Shown here piece by piece: positions 17,923 to 26,682 of a stretch of 64,000 nt of DNA. Source of the DNA: Alteromonadaceae bacterium 2753L.S.0a.02 (GTDB taxonomy: Bacteria > Pseudomonadota > Gammaproteobacteria > Pseudomonadales > Cellvibrionaceae); the NCBI GenBank assembly GCA_007827375.1, contig VISH01000001.1, forward strand, positions 868,001-932,000, written 5' to 3'. The notes under the pieces are model-generated. The model worked only from the letters and a program-made list of their open reading frames with translations, was not told the DNA's origin and searched no databases. How positions within the stretch are numbered: position 1 is the stretch's first letter; the number at the start of each line of letters is the position of its first letter. The position numbers and the translations under genes are program-made.

Positions 17923-18642
17923 TTATTCAGCCGGTGTTATCAATACATTATCGATCGTAAGTGTTGCAGATGAGCTAAGCACATCATCATTAGAGATGTA
18001 TACATATATTGGCTCTTTCGTACAATTTTCACTTAATGTAAAAGAACCACTAAGCGTGCCAGGCGAAGAACTACTTAAGCTGCCGAGATCAACAAATTGT
18101 TTAATGCCACTGCACGTTTCGATGGAAACAGCTGTATTGAATCGGCCTGATTTACCGCCAATACCAATTAGCGGCGTATCCAAAGTGGATTTCTTGGTTG
18201 CCAAAAATGACAGCTGATATTCGCCCTCCATTGGAATTTTAAACTCGCCCTGAAGTTCACCACCAGGCGGCAGTTGCGCGATCAGGCTATAACTTCCAGA
18301 CAAAGGATTATTCACCTCCAATGCCACCACAGCAGCAGAATCGATACTGGTCCATTCTGAAAACTCGCCAGCTTCAAAATCGGCTTTATACGCTACACCC
18401 TCTTCGGGGCAATCCATGATAATTTTAGGCCAGCTACCCGGTTGGCTGAGACAGACACTGATACCAATACAGTATTCGTCATCTTTTATCCCTGAACTAA
18501 CATCAGGATCATCACAGAGTTGCAAAGGAGTGAGAAACCAATTACACGCGAGCGCACATTCATACGCAGCGTTCGCAGAAAACGGCAAAGCACTAAGGGT
18601 GTACAGCGCAATACTTAACAATCTATTTTTTTTAACATTCAT
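17923..18642 (-). CDS. Secreted protein of unknown function
   Basis: 239 residues with a signal peptide (1-25, ending PFSANA) and GAGGAT before the ATG. The first third is Cys-rich (CALACNWFLTPLQLCDDP, CIGISVCL). From about residue 90 it looks like a jelly-roll or carbohydrate-binding beta domain (DFEAGEFSEWTSIDS, then SGSYSLIAQLPPG, ending SATLTIDNVLI). No family is recognised; binding of a glycan or surface ligand is possible by fold resemblance only. Confidence 0.75.
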   Translation of the reverse strand: MNVKKNRLLSIALYTLSALPFSANAAYECALACNWFLTPLQLCDDPDVSSGIKDDEYCIGISVCLSQPGSWPKIIMDCPEEGVAYKADFEAGEFSEWTSIDSAAVVALEVNNPLSGSYSLIAQLPPGGELQGEFKIPMEGEYQLSFLATKKSTLDTPLIGIGGKSGRFNTAVSIETCSGIKQFVDLGSLSSSSPGTLSGSFTLSENCTKEPIYVYISNDDVLSSSATLTIDNVLITPAE

Positions 18643-19151
18643 TGTTTTATCCTCGGTTATCGTGGAGTTGAAAAAATTGCGTTACATGTAACGCAACGAA
18701 AACCTGTTAGCCGATAAAACAGTGCCCCTGTTAAATGATAGTATTTTTTTAATTTACAACCTGATACCAACAATCACGCCACCCGCCAAAATCAACAGCG
18801 AAATGACGCCAACACGTGCAACAAGGTAATACCTATCTGTAATACGCTCGTTAGTTAACACGCTATCGAGTATATTATTGAGAAAGTCAAAGAAAAATCA
18901 GCAGCGCCGATAAAAATTGTAATAATTTGTAGGGCAAGCGAATGGTTAAAATCACACGCTTGCCTGCATACCTCCTATGGAGCAATCAAAGAGACGAAAC
19001 AAGGAGTTGAGTTCTATTTGGCGGGTGTTTTAACGTAAGTAGTGTTTCAAGAATAGCTATTGTCCGTCTAGCAGAATAGATCATCGAGACCTATCTGCCC
19101 CACTTTGATCTAAACACATGCCGAAAAAAGCAACAGAAAATTAAACTTGCA
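18643..19151. other. Intergenic region, nothing recognised
   Basis: About 510 bp, AT-rich, between two minus-strand secreted-protein genes. No frame above 60 codons, no strong hairpin and no RNA gene seen. Confidence 0.5.
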
Positions 19152-20531
19152 CTATTTCAACCAAATATTTCTAACGACGCTTGACTCATAAAAATCATTT
19201 TCACACCAAGCACATTTATCTGAATAGTATTTTGCAAGATCATTGACAAAATACATATCAGAATGACTGCAACTTTCACCGACATTATTAAAGCCATAAT
19301 AATTATCAAAGGCATGAATATTGACTAAAATTTCTTTTCCCTTTCCGTTTACATCATCATTACAGCCCCAAAAATTTCCGTAAAGTGAATCTTCATGGTT
19401 ATTCTTCGTATCAAAATACATATGGTGTTTTGAAGCTGAAACATAAACTGTTGGGTGTGTATAGTCATGAAACGCTGGTTTATAACTAACGTCTGGCAAG
19501 CCATTTGTAAATTCTGCCTTGGGTCCTGGTTTCCAGCCAGCCAGCTGAATTTCCACAAATGACCAGGTTATACCCTGATCGCCTGAGTACAACAGGTAAG
19601 TTATATTTTCCACATCACCTTTATGTTTCCCCTCTTTTGTCCAAGTGCACTCTGTACCGGAATCGGGGCCATAACTATCTGAGCTATATAATAATGCCCA
19701 CTCTATTTGGATGAACTTTGCTATACCTACAGCACCAAGTTTTGGCTTTTCAACCGGAGATACTTGAAATAGTGCTATGGGTTCGTTCGGCTGCCGAGAT
19801 GTTTCATCGGAATCAAAGATCAGGTAGGGACGGAATTGATCAGCAATTTCATTTTCCAAATAATCGATCAGCCCATCATTATCCAAATCAAGCTGCGATA
19901 ATTTTGGATTCGAATAATAGGGACTTGAATTCAGCTTGATATTTCCCCTACGACCTATCGCTCGTATCCTATTACAAGTTTTAATTTTTTGAAGTCTACT
20001 GTCTTCAATTGTTTTAAAGCTGCTATTTTCGATTATTCCACCACCACCAGTTTCGCACCATCTAAAGTGGCTGTTGTAATCATAACTCCATTCATTGCCT
20101 TGTAAATTACAACCTGCGGCAGTTTGGTCAGCATTTTGCGAGACAGCACTTAACGCATAGGGACCACATATACACTGCGCTATCGCTTGCGTTTTTTTGT
20201 TTTTTTCTTCATTCAAGACTTCTTTCTGATCGCTTGACATACAACGATTATAAATATCGCTATACGAACCTAGCCACTCAGCGCTTTTATAACCGCATGA
20301 TTGTTTCTCTTGCCAAGCATTTTGTTCAACACTCGATTTGGCAAAGCTATTACAAAATTCCTCCAGGCTTTGCAATTTGGACGCTTCCCGAATGACTATA
20401 GTCTCCTGTTTCTGTACCGCTCGACTCAAATCGGCATTAACAGAAACTCTGTCTTCAGCCAGAACTAAGTTGTAATTGATCGCCGATAAAACCATTAATA
20501 AAAAGTAAAATTTTCGTATAATTTTATCCAT
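19152..20531 (-). CDS. Secreted protein, possibly Vps62-like, with a calcium-loop-like motif
   Basis: 459 residues with an N-terminal signal peptide (ending LVLA) and a good ribosome site (AAGGAA). The middle contains LDLDNDGLIDYLEN, a DxDxDG loop as in dockerin/EF-hand calcium sites. It is followed by QFRPYLIFDSDE and HKGDVENITYLL, resembling eukaryotic and bacterial Vps62-type domains, where a similar HKGDwE motif occurs. Fourteen or more Cys residues suggest disulfide bonding. Function unknown; family resemblance is weak and by eye. Confidence 0.7.
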   Translation of the reverse strand: MDKIIRKFYFLLMVLSAINYNLVLAEDRVSVNADLSRAVQKQETIVIREASKLQSLEEFCNSFAKSSVEQNAWQEKQSCGYKSAEWLGSYSDIYNRCMSSDQKEVLNEEKNKKTQAIAQCICGPYALSAVSQNADQTAAGCNLQGNEWSYDYNSHFRWCETGGGGIIENSSFKTIEDSRLQKIKTCNRIRAIGRRGNIKLNSSPYYSNPKLSQLDLDNDGLIDYLENEIADQFRPYLIFDSDETSRQPNEPIALFQVSPVEKPKLGAVGIAKFIQIEWALLYSSDSYGPDSGTECTWTKEGKHKGDVENITYLLYSGDQGITWSFVEIQLAGWKPGPKAEFTNGLPDVSYKPAFHDYTHPTVYVSASKHHMYFDTKNNHEDSLYGNFWGCNDDVNGKGKEILVNIHAFDNYYGFNNVGESCSHSDMYFVNDLAKYYSDKCAWCENDFYESSVVRNIWLK

Positions 20532-20848
20532 TTCCCATTCCTTGTTATTTCAATTTATTAATTTATAATTAACACACTATCTTTTCCTGATATCGGTCTA
20601 TCCAACAACAAACCAAAAAACGATGTTATTAAATGTACTGCTTCTTTCTTTGGAAAAGGAAGACCGGATGATCGTTGGTTGATCCAGATCAATGAGGCAG
20701 CCGATTAGCGATACTATGTTACACCTTAAGTATTACTAAATAACTTGTTGCGAGTGTACCAGGGCACCTCTACCAATTCACAAATAAACGCGCTGTAATC
20801 TGTCTATTTATGTAAATAGTTTTCGCGTAAGCCTGTACCCAATTTTTA
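20532..20848. other. Intergenic region, nothing recognised
   Basis: About 320 bp upstream of the secreted-protein gene; low-complexity and AT-rich, presumably holding its promoter. No other element was identified. Confidence 0.4.
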
Positions 20849-21460
20849 CTAAGATTTTAAAACACATTTTTTTAAATGATCGACAACGTTTATATTCTCG
20901 ATACTCAATGCAGGAACCTTTGAACTATGCGGTGGCGCTTCCGCGTTACCTGGGTGGGCCTTAATATCAATTTTTTCTGCTGCGAAATCGGCTTTCGTTT
21001 TGAATATTTTTTTGGCATTGTTGATACGTGATTTTGTATCCTTGGTATCGTCCCAATATAAACAACGAATCGCCTTTATTCGGCCAGACGCAACGCCTTC
21101 TGCGACCACGTTCCGCCTTTTTAACATGGCTTGATACACCCGATTTCTGTCGTCGTCGGTTGGTTTTTCGAATGTTTTTCTGAATACTTTTTCGGCCGCC
21201 GCATCTGCAGCAATTTTAATAGTTTCATCCGCACCAAATACATTTGAAAATACTCACCTTCTTTATAGCCGCAACCGGTCCATTCCAGGCTTGCCCCGAC
21301 ACGCCGATTTAGCATCGCGGTGCGGAATACTTCCAGGCTGCCTTACTCCGCCAAACTATGAAAGTGTCCCTAGGTATCGCTCTGGAGTGAAGCCTCTAAC
21401 AAGGCTGCAAATTCTGATCTGGCAGGATTTACACCAACAACAAGGATGCCGTTGAGTGCT
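20849..21460 (-). pseudogene. Decayed partial copy of the SIR2-like gene at 26683-28200
   Basis: From about 20950 to 21450 this DNA is closely similar to 26879-27547, in the same orientation. It covers the region from NPAGSEFAALLEASLQSDT to MLKRRNVVAEGVASGRIKA and beyond. It lacks the N-terminal NAD-binding half. A 190-bp internal deletion joins two copies of ATTTGAAAATRC that are still separate in the intact gene (27157-27168 and 27347-27358), and this shifts the frame. A 12-nt insertion and several substitutions are also visible. The last about 25 codons (ending HLKKCVLKS) do not match the intact gene. Confidence 0.88.
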
Positions 21461-21686
21461 GCTATTTTAATTGTTATAAGCTGACACCAAAAAACACACC
21501 TTGTCCTGCCTATCCTTTTAATAAGAAAAACATGTTAAATACTGGCTGAATACACAAATTACAGAAAAGATTTACTCACGTTAAGATAGGATTTTGCAGC
21601 ATCATAAACTTACGACAAGTAGTCGGTTAGCCTCCTTTAAAACATTTACACCATTGTCGGGTAAGGCATAGCAGCGAGGGCATAGA
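21461..21686. other. Junction between SIR2 remnant and nuclease-like gene
   Basis: Similarity to the intact SIR2 gene stops near 21450. The following 225 bp have no recognised feature except GAGGG before the next ATG. Confidence 0.4.
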
Positions 21687-22472
21687 ATGAGCGATTTGGA
21701 ATTTAATGGGCGTAAGCAGGCACAGCACTGTTTGTTTGCATCGGCACAGCTTCATAATGGCGGACTCGCTATTCGCCAGGGTATGGCGTTTTCGGGGCAG
21801 TATGGTTTTGTACTCATCGGACCGGATATCTCATTACCGGGCGGAGCAACTCACAACCCCCCGGTGGCGATGGGACCTATTTGGAACCAAGCGATGCCCG
21901 GCCGTGCAGCGGTTACGTTCACGAGCGATGCAAATTACAGCTGGGTGCGAGGACACTTAGTCAATGGCGAATGGAGCGGACCAGGAAATACCTGGCAAAA
22001 CCTGACACCGCTCACACCCACCGCGAATCATAACCACGCTACAATCGAAAATTACATGCGTGCCTTTTGCCAGGCCAGCCTCAGTTACGATACCAATTCA
22101 CCGGGGTACCAAAACGAATGGTATGCTGTTGGCTACCTCGTGCAGTGTTCTGTTCGATCTTGGGCATTTACACCAAGCAATACCGACCTTTACGCCTACG
22201 CGCCGGAATTTATAAAGGTTTCCTGGCGGGCTGTCAGCATACCGAAGCCGAATTTGCAGGCCAGTGCCATCCCCGCTTATCTCGCAACGGCTAACTTTGT
22301 TTCAGTGCCCGTACTCCCCTTTACGCCCCCACAAAGGCCTGCCGCCATCGCCGGCACTTGCTTGCCCGCGGCGGGAAATGCCCAGGGTCAGCCTGTTTAT
22401 CCTACACCTGCAGCATTTCCGGCCGCGCAAAATAATGGCTTCGATGGCGATATCGAAGTTCATCAAAGTTAG
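21687..22472 (+). CDS. Putative His-Me-finger nuclease-like protein (unclassified)
   Basis: 261 residues, no signal peptide, GAGGG before the ATG. The central part reads SWVRGHLVNGEWSGPGNTWQ, then NLTPLTPTANHNHATIENYM. The order RGH ... N-L-T-P ... N-x-x-H ... E is like DNA/RNA non-specific endonucleases (DRGH ... N ... N-x3-W/H ... E) and like toxin-type relatives with RGHLLN and GPG motifs. The C-terminal about 70 residues are Pro/Ala-rich. It sits beside the SIR2 remnant. A nuclease or toxin role is inference from motif spacing; an unrelated binding protein is possible. Confidence 0.65.
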   Translation: MSDLEFNGRKQAQHCLFASAQLHNGGLAIRQGMAFSGQYGFVLIGPDISLPGGATHNPPVAMGPIWNQAMPGRAAVTFTSDANYSWVRGHLVNGEWSGPGNTWQNLTPLTPTANHNHATIENYMRAFCQASLSYDTNSPGYQNEWYAVGYLVQCSVRSWAFTPSNTDLYAYAPEFIKVSWRAVSIPKPNLQASAIPAYLATANFVSVPVLPFTPPQRPAAIAGTCLPAAGNAQGQPVYPTPAAFPAAQNNGFDGDIEVHQS

Positions 22473-22888
22473 GGGTGAATGGTTTCGCGCAGGCGGCCTG
22501 ATAAGTCACGTCGCTGCCGAACACACCCTGCGTCTGCTGATTTAAATGTTTCATAGTTGAACAGTTAACCGTCGAATCACATCCGCGAACTTAGCGCAGC
22601 TCCCACCTATTGTTTTTTGGCTGGCACACCAACAGACAGTCAGACACCACAATCAACACCATCGACTGCAAATTAAACAAATAACGTAAAAATAACGGTA
22701 ATTTAACAACAGCGAATTGCCGTTTGTGGCCGACTGTAAGCATCAGGCAGCTTGTTGCAACCAGACGGAAGTGGTGGCTGTTTGCCGCGCACTGACAATG
22801 TGATTCTCATAACAACAAACTGCATTTTAGTGTCGGCCTGGAAATATGAATTCCAGCGTTGACTTCATCTTATCGAGAGATATCAAAC
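22473..22888. other. Intergenic region, nothing recognised
   Basis: About 415 bp upstream of the 1210-residue secreted protein. No frame, RNA or terminator recognised. Confidence 0.4.
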
Positions 22889-25800
22889 ATGAACGTTTAT
22901 TGTCGATATGGTCTTAGGTTTTTGATAGCTGCGCTATTCAATATAGTGCCCTTCGTGTTGCCGTCCGCATTTGCTGAACTACCGGGCTCGCGCGCGACAG
23001 TGGAAAATGCCAACGCGGATTTTGCAAGGCGTAAGGAAGATATTCTTCGCGGGTATGCTAATGCGATGGAGGTTGCGCGATTGTCGGATGACGTCGCAGA
23101 AAATGGTTTGTTCCCTCCCTGGAATGACAAGGGAGGTGATGCGTTGCGATTTATCGGAGCCGGTCTCGCTATTTTCTCAGACGCGGAATACAGTGATTTA
23201 CAAACCACCTACACGGGCGATGGCAAAGGGAACACCTTTCGTGAGATGGTGGATAATTACCTGCTACCCATCACTCAATACGAAGATGTGGGTACGCACG
23301 AACCGCAAAACCCGGATAACATCAATGGCGCCGTAAACTCGCTCGAGTTCAAAAATGGTGGCGACTACGATTTTACTTTGATCGCCTCTGCCAACCTTAT
23401 TCTGCAGGCGAAAGACCATCCAGACTTAATCAGCAATAACGCCGTACGCGCGTTAATTTCCCATGGCAAGGTGCAGTTTAATGAAACACCGCAAAATGGT
23501 GTTGCCCATTGCGAAGTCAGCGGTCTGGTGCCATTTGCCGGGCCGTGGACACATGGGCTTATCACCGGCCCATTTCTCGATGACGGGCGAAGTCAGAAAC
23601 TTTACTCCACTCTCACCGGAATTGAATCATTACTCCGCTGGCGCTTCCGGTATTCCATTCCGGAAACCGAGAATCATCTGTTTCAAATGTATACCTGGCG
23701 CTACCTGGTTCAGGAGTACCTTGCATGGGTTGCACAGTTACCGAAAGAGCATCCACGCTATGATCTGTGCCTGAAAAATCTGTATGAACAGGACAGCCAT
23801 TACTCGAATGACACGCCGATTGCAGACACCGGTGCTACGGCAGATTCGCTCCTTTATTTGATGTTACGGCGTACCTTTACCATTGGGCTTTTTGAAACCA
23901 ATGCCCGCCCCTACCAAAGCTTGACTTTGAATTCGCTACTGACGCTACACGACCACGCAGACGCGCTTTTTTCAGATCCCAGACGGCAGGACCTGAAACG
24001 TGCCGCTGCAGCAGCCTTGGATTATATGGCGCTGGAATTTGCCCTGCAGTCATTCGAGGGTAAGAGGCTTCCCCCTATGCGGCGCAATATCAAGCACACA
24101 GAAACCGTCGCACCCTATGCCAGCGATTATGTGCCTTATATGTGGGGAACCTTAACCGGTGCCTATATCTATGACGATACGGTTGATACATCGCCGCAGG
24201 CCTGCGATGCCGAACTTTATACCACCTGCGAACAAACAGGCACAAAGAACCGTCAGCCGTGTTCAGGTTCCTGCCCCGTCAGCAAACGTGATCAGGTTTA
24301 CAATGGCTGCCGGTGTTCCTGCACCGATTTCCAGAATTTAAAAACTTGTACCCATCAGCGATTTCAGGCCAATACCCTGGCGCCACGATCAATGTCGCAG
24401 GCCGCCGGTTACTCCTTGTGGTCGGCGCTTTCGGAATACCGTGTACCGGCGGCAATTCAAGACTGGATGCTAAACAAACACAATGGCTACTGGGCAAGAA
24501 TTCAAAGCAAATATTCGCTTGCACACTATGCGCTGAATTATTCCTATTCGGTCGCACAGGAAGAATATCCTTATCCGGTACCCTCCTACCCGCTTCTCAG
24601 TGAAGACTATGGTGTATATGACGATCCAGTTCGATATCGCCCCGTTTTCCAATATTATTTTGCCGGGAAAAATTATTTAAATACGGCCGGGGGATTTCAC
24701 AGTAAATACGTACCCACCATAGAATTAAAAGACCCACTTCCCGACCGAGAGCAGCCGGAACTCGATGCCTTTTCGAAACCCTACTCTATTATTGGCGAAG
24801 GTCTGATCGAACCGAAATCGGATATCGTCGGGCACGAAAAATATTGGGAGGCCCTGGCGAACGAAACAATACTTATGCCTGGCACCTACACCGGCGGATC
24901 TGGAGGTGGTCGTTTTCTCGATACCTACAAAAGTTTCAGTTACGGCTATTTCAATGTTGGCTCTACCGATATTCACTTGAATTGGCCACAGTATTATCCC
25001 GCCGAATGGGACGATGACCTGCAAGAAACATTTGGTATCGGACGCGCGGGCTTCAAAATTTTTGAATTTAATGGTGACCACCCCCTGCGCGATAATTATT
25101 TAATTCTGGCGCAATTCAGTAAAAGTCAGGACATTCCGGAACACCGCCACTACGCGAGAGGTTTTTGGGAAGTCGTGCCAAAAGACCGGTTTTATTCCGC
25201 TGCTGCATTAAGGGTGTATATCGAAACCTACAATGCACCGGGTAATTTCAACAACAATTACTACACCTCACCGGAATACCACTACACCATGACCACTGGC
25301 GAAACCCTGACTCTCAACGATAAAGTGGGTTCAAGTGCGGCACACCATGGAATTCTGGAAATTCGTGATTCTTCAGGAACAATCATCCCCTTCGAAAAAT
25401 ACGCCTTTCCACGCAATTATACGGATCACACCATGCCGGTTCTGGAAGCCTGGGAAGTGGACGAAAATTACAATTTTCTTGAGGAATCGTTTGCCCGTGT
25501 GGCAGATGGCAAGCTGTTTGTGAGTAATCCCTATACCGGTACCAGCCACACCGTTGACTGGTCAACACCGAATGTGGTTGTGCGCGAGGAAGAAGAAACA
25601 TTCGTCGACCCATTGAAATTTCACGAAGAAAGCTGGCAGGAAACCAATCAAGTTCAACTGGTTAAAACAGCCGTCGATGGCGGCCTACAGGTGTGCACTA
25701 GTGGGTCGTACGGCGCATTGCAAAGCATCCCGTTAAATTCGAATAATATTTATTCGGTAGGCACACAACTGGAACTTAATTTTCAACTGCCCCAGTCGGC

Positions 25801-26521
25801 CAATGACGGGTGGGTCTCACTGGTTTACCGCAGTAAAGACGCACCGCTTAATTATGTACAACTGGGGTTTTTGAATTTTAATAGCGCGACCTTGCGAGGC
25901 GAAAACACTCGCTGGATGGTGGACTTGCCTCAAGCGGTGCAGGATCATATTATCGACCTGCGAACTCGGGGCAATCTGCAAATTGAATTTGTTGCGAATC
26001 CACAGCCTGCTTGTATCCAGTTCTACAGTCTCAAATTTTTAAATGCATATCGGAATGAAAACTACGGCAAAGGCGATACCTTAAACCTCATAGACTTTGC
26101 CTCCCCGTTACAATGGTTTTACCGACCTGAAACTGACCAAACATGGACTCAGGGTTTACCGGAACAGTCGTTACCCTACAATCAAATGCGGGTTCAAAGC
26201 ATGGAATTTAACGCAAAAGCACTCGATGTTAACAGTTCCTCGACTATGCAAGTCGTTATTCAACAGAGTCATGCTGTTAACGGAGAAGTCCAGGCTTTCC
26301 TCAGCTGCAGGAGATTCAATACCGAAATTAATCATCAATGGGTGAACCGGATAGAATTTGTGAATGGTCGTGCAGAGGGAAGCTTTTCTCTGTCCAACAT
26401 TACCTACCTGGATCAAATAGTTGCCAGTGAGGATGCCCTATGCAGTGTTGAATTCTTCATTAATTTGCAAAACGGTGAGACTCTACCGACGCTTAGCTTC
26501 GAGACTTTTTCGTTTCAATAA
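22889..26521 (+). CDS. Very large secreted protein of unknown function
   Basis: 1210 residues from the ATG at 22889 (GAGAG upstream); a start 30 nt earlier would bury the signal peptide. The signal peptide ends PSAFAEL. Residues about 30-600 are helix-rich and aromatic, like an alpha/alpha toroid of a polysaccharide lyase or glycosidase. They are interrupted near 435-490 by a Cys-rich insert (CSGSCPVSKRDQVYNGCRCSC). The C-terminal half (about 620-1210) is beta-rich, with GGSGGGRFLDTYKSFSYGYF and a possible carbohydrate-binding module near the end. No family is recognised. Its place in a polysaccharide-degrading genome suggests glycan processing; this is inference. Confidence 0.78.
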   Translation: MNVYCRYGLRFLIAALFNIVPFVLPSAFAELPGSRATVENANADFARRKEDILRGYANAMEVARLSDDVAENGLFPPWNDKGGDALRFIGAGLAIFSDAEYSDLQTTYTGDGKGNTFREMVDNYLLPITQYEDVGTHEPQNPDNINGAVNSLEFKNGGDYDFTLIASANLILQAKDHPDLISNNAVRALISHGKVQFNETPQNGVAHCEVSGLVPFAGPWTHGLITGPFLDDGRSQKLYSTLTGIESLLRWRFRYSIPETENHLFQMYTWRYLVQEYLAWVAQLPKEHPRYDLCLKNLYEQDSHYSNDTPIADTGATADSLLYLMLRRTFTIGLFETNARPYQSLTLNSLLTLHDHADALFSDPRRQDLKRAAAAALDYMALEFALQSFEGKRLPPMRRNIKHTETVAPYASDYVPYMWGTLTGAYIYDDTVDTSPQACDAELYTTCEQTGTKNRQPCSGSCPVSKRDQVYNGCRCSCTDFQNLKTCTHQRFQANTLAPRSMSQAAGYSLWSALSEYRVPAAIQDWMLNKHNGYWARIQSKYSLAHYALNYSYSVAQEEYPYPVPSYPLLSEDYGVYDDPVRYRPVFQYYFAGKNYLNTAGGFHSKYVPTIELKDPLPDREQPELDAFSKPYSIIGEGLIEPKSDIVGHEKYWEALANETILMPGTYTGGSGGGRFLDTYKSFSYGYFNVGSTDIHLNWPQYYPAEWDDDLQETFGIGRAGFKIFEFNGDHPLRDNYLILAQFSKSQDIPEHRHYARGFWEVVPKDRFYSAAALRVYIETYNAPGNFNNNYYTSPEYHYTMTTGETLTLNDKVGSSAAHHGILEIRDSSGTIIPFEKYAFPRNYTDHTMPVLEAWEVDENYNFLEESFARVADGKLFVSNPYTGTSHTVDWSTPNVVVREEEETFVDPLKFHEESWQETNQVQLVKTAVDGGLQVCTSGSYGALQSIPLNSNNIYSVGTQLELNFQLPQSANDGWVSLVYRSKDAPLNYVQLGFLNFNSATLRGENTRWMVDLPQAVQDHIIDLRTRGNLQIEFVANPQPACIQFYSLKFLNAYRNENYGKGDTLNLIDFASPLQWFYRPETDQTWTQGLPEQSLPYNQMRVQSMEFNAKALDVNSSSTMQVVIQQSHAVNGEVQAFLSCRRFNTEINHQWVNRIEFVNGRAEGSFSLSNITYLDQIVASEDALCSVEFFINLQNGETLPTLSFETFSFQ

Positions 26522-26547
26522 ATAATCTTATTAATTTTTATCGCAGA

Positions 26548-26580
26548 AAATCCCGGCAGGCCAAAACACCTCCGGGATTT
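26548..26580. terminator. Bidirectional terminator-like hairpin
   Basis: AAATCCCGG (26548-26556) and CCGGGATTT (26572-26580) form a perfect 9-bp stem between the convergent 1210-residue protein gene and the SIR2-like gene. The A/T ends of the stem could serve both directions. Confidence 0.5.
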
Positions 26581-26682
26581 CCGCGTAAAGCCGCCAGTTT
26601 TTTAGGGCGATGGAAGAATAGATCAGGAAGATAGTTTCTTCCACCGGATTAATATTAAGACACGTGCCAGGTGATTATTATT

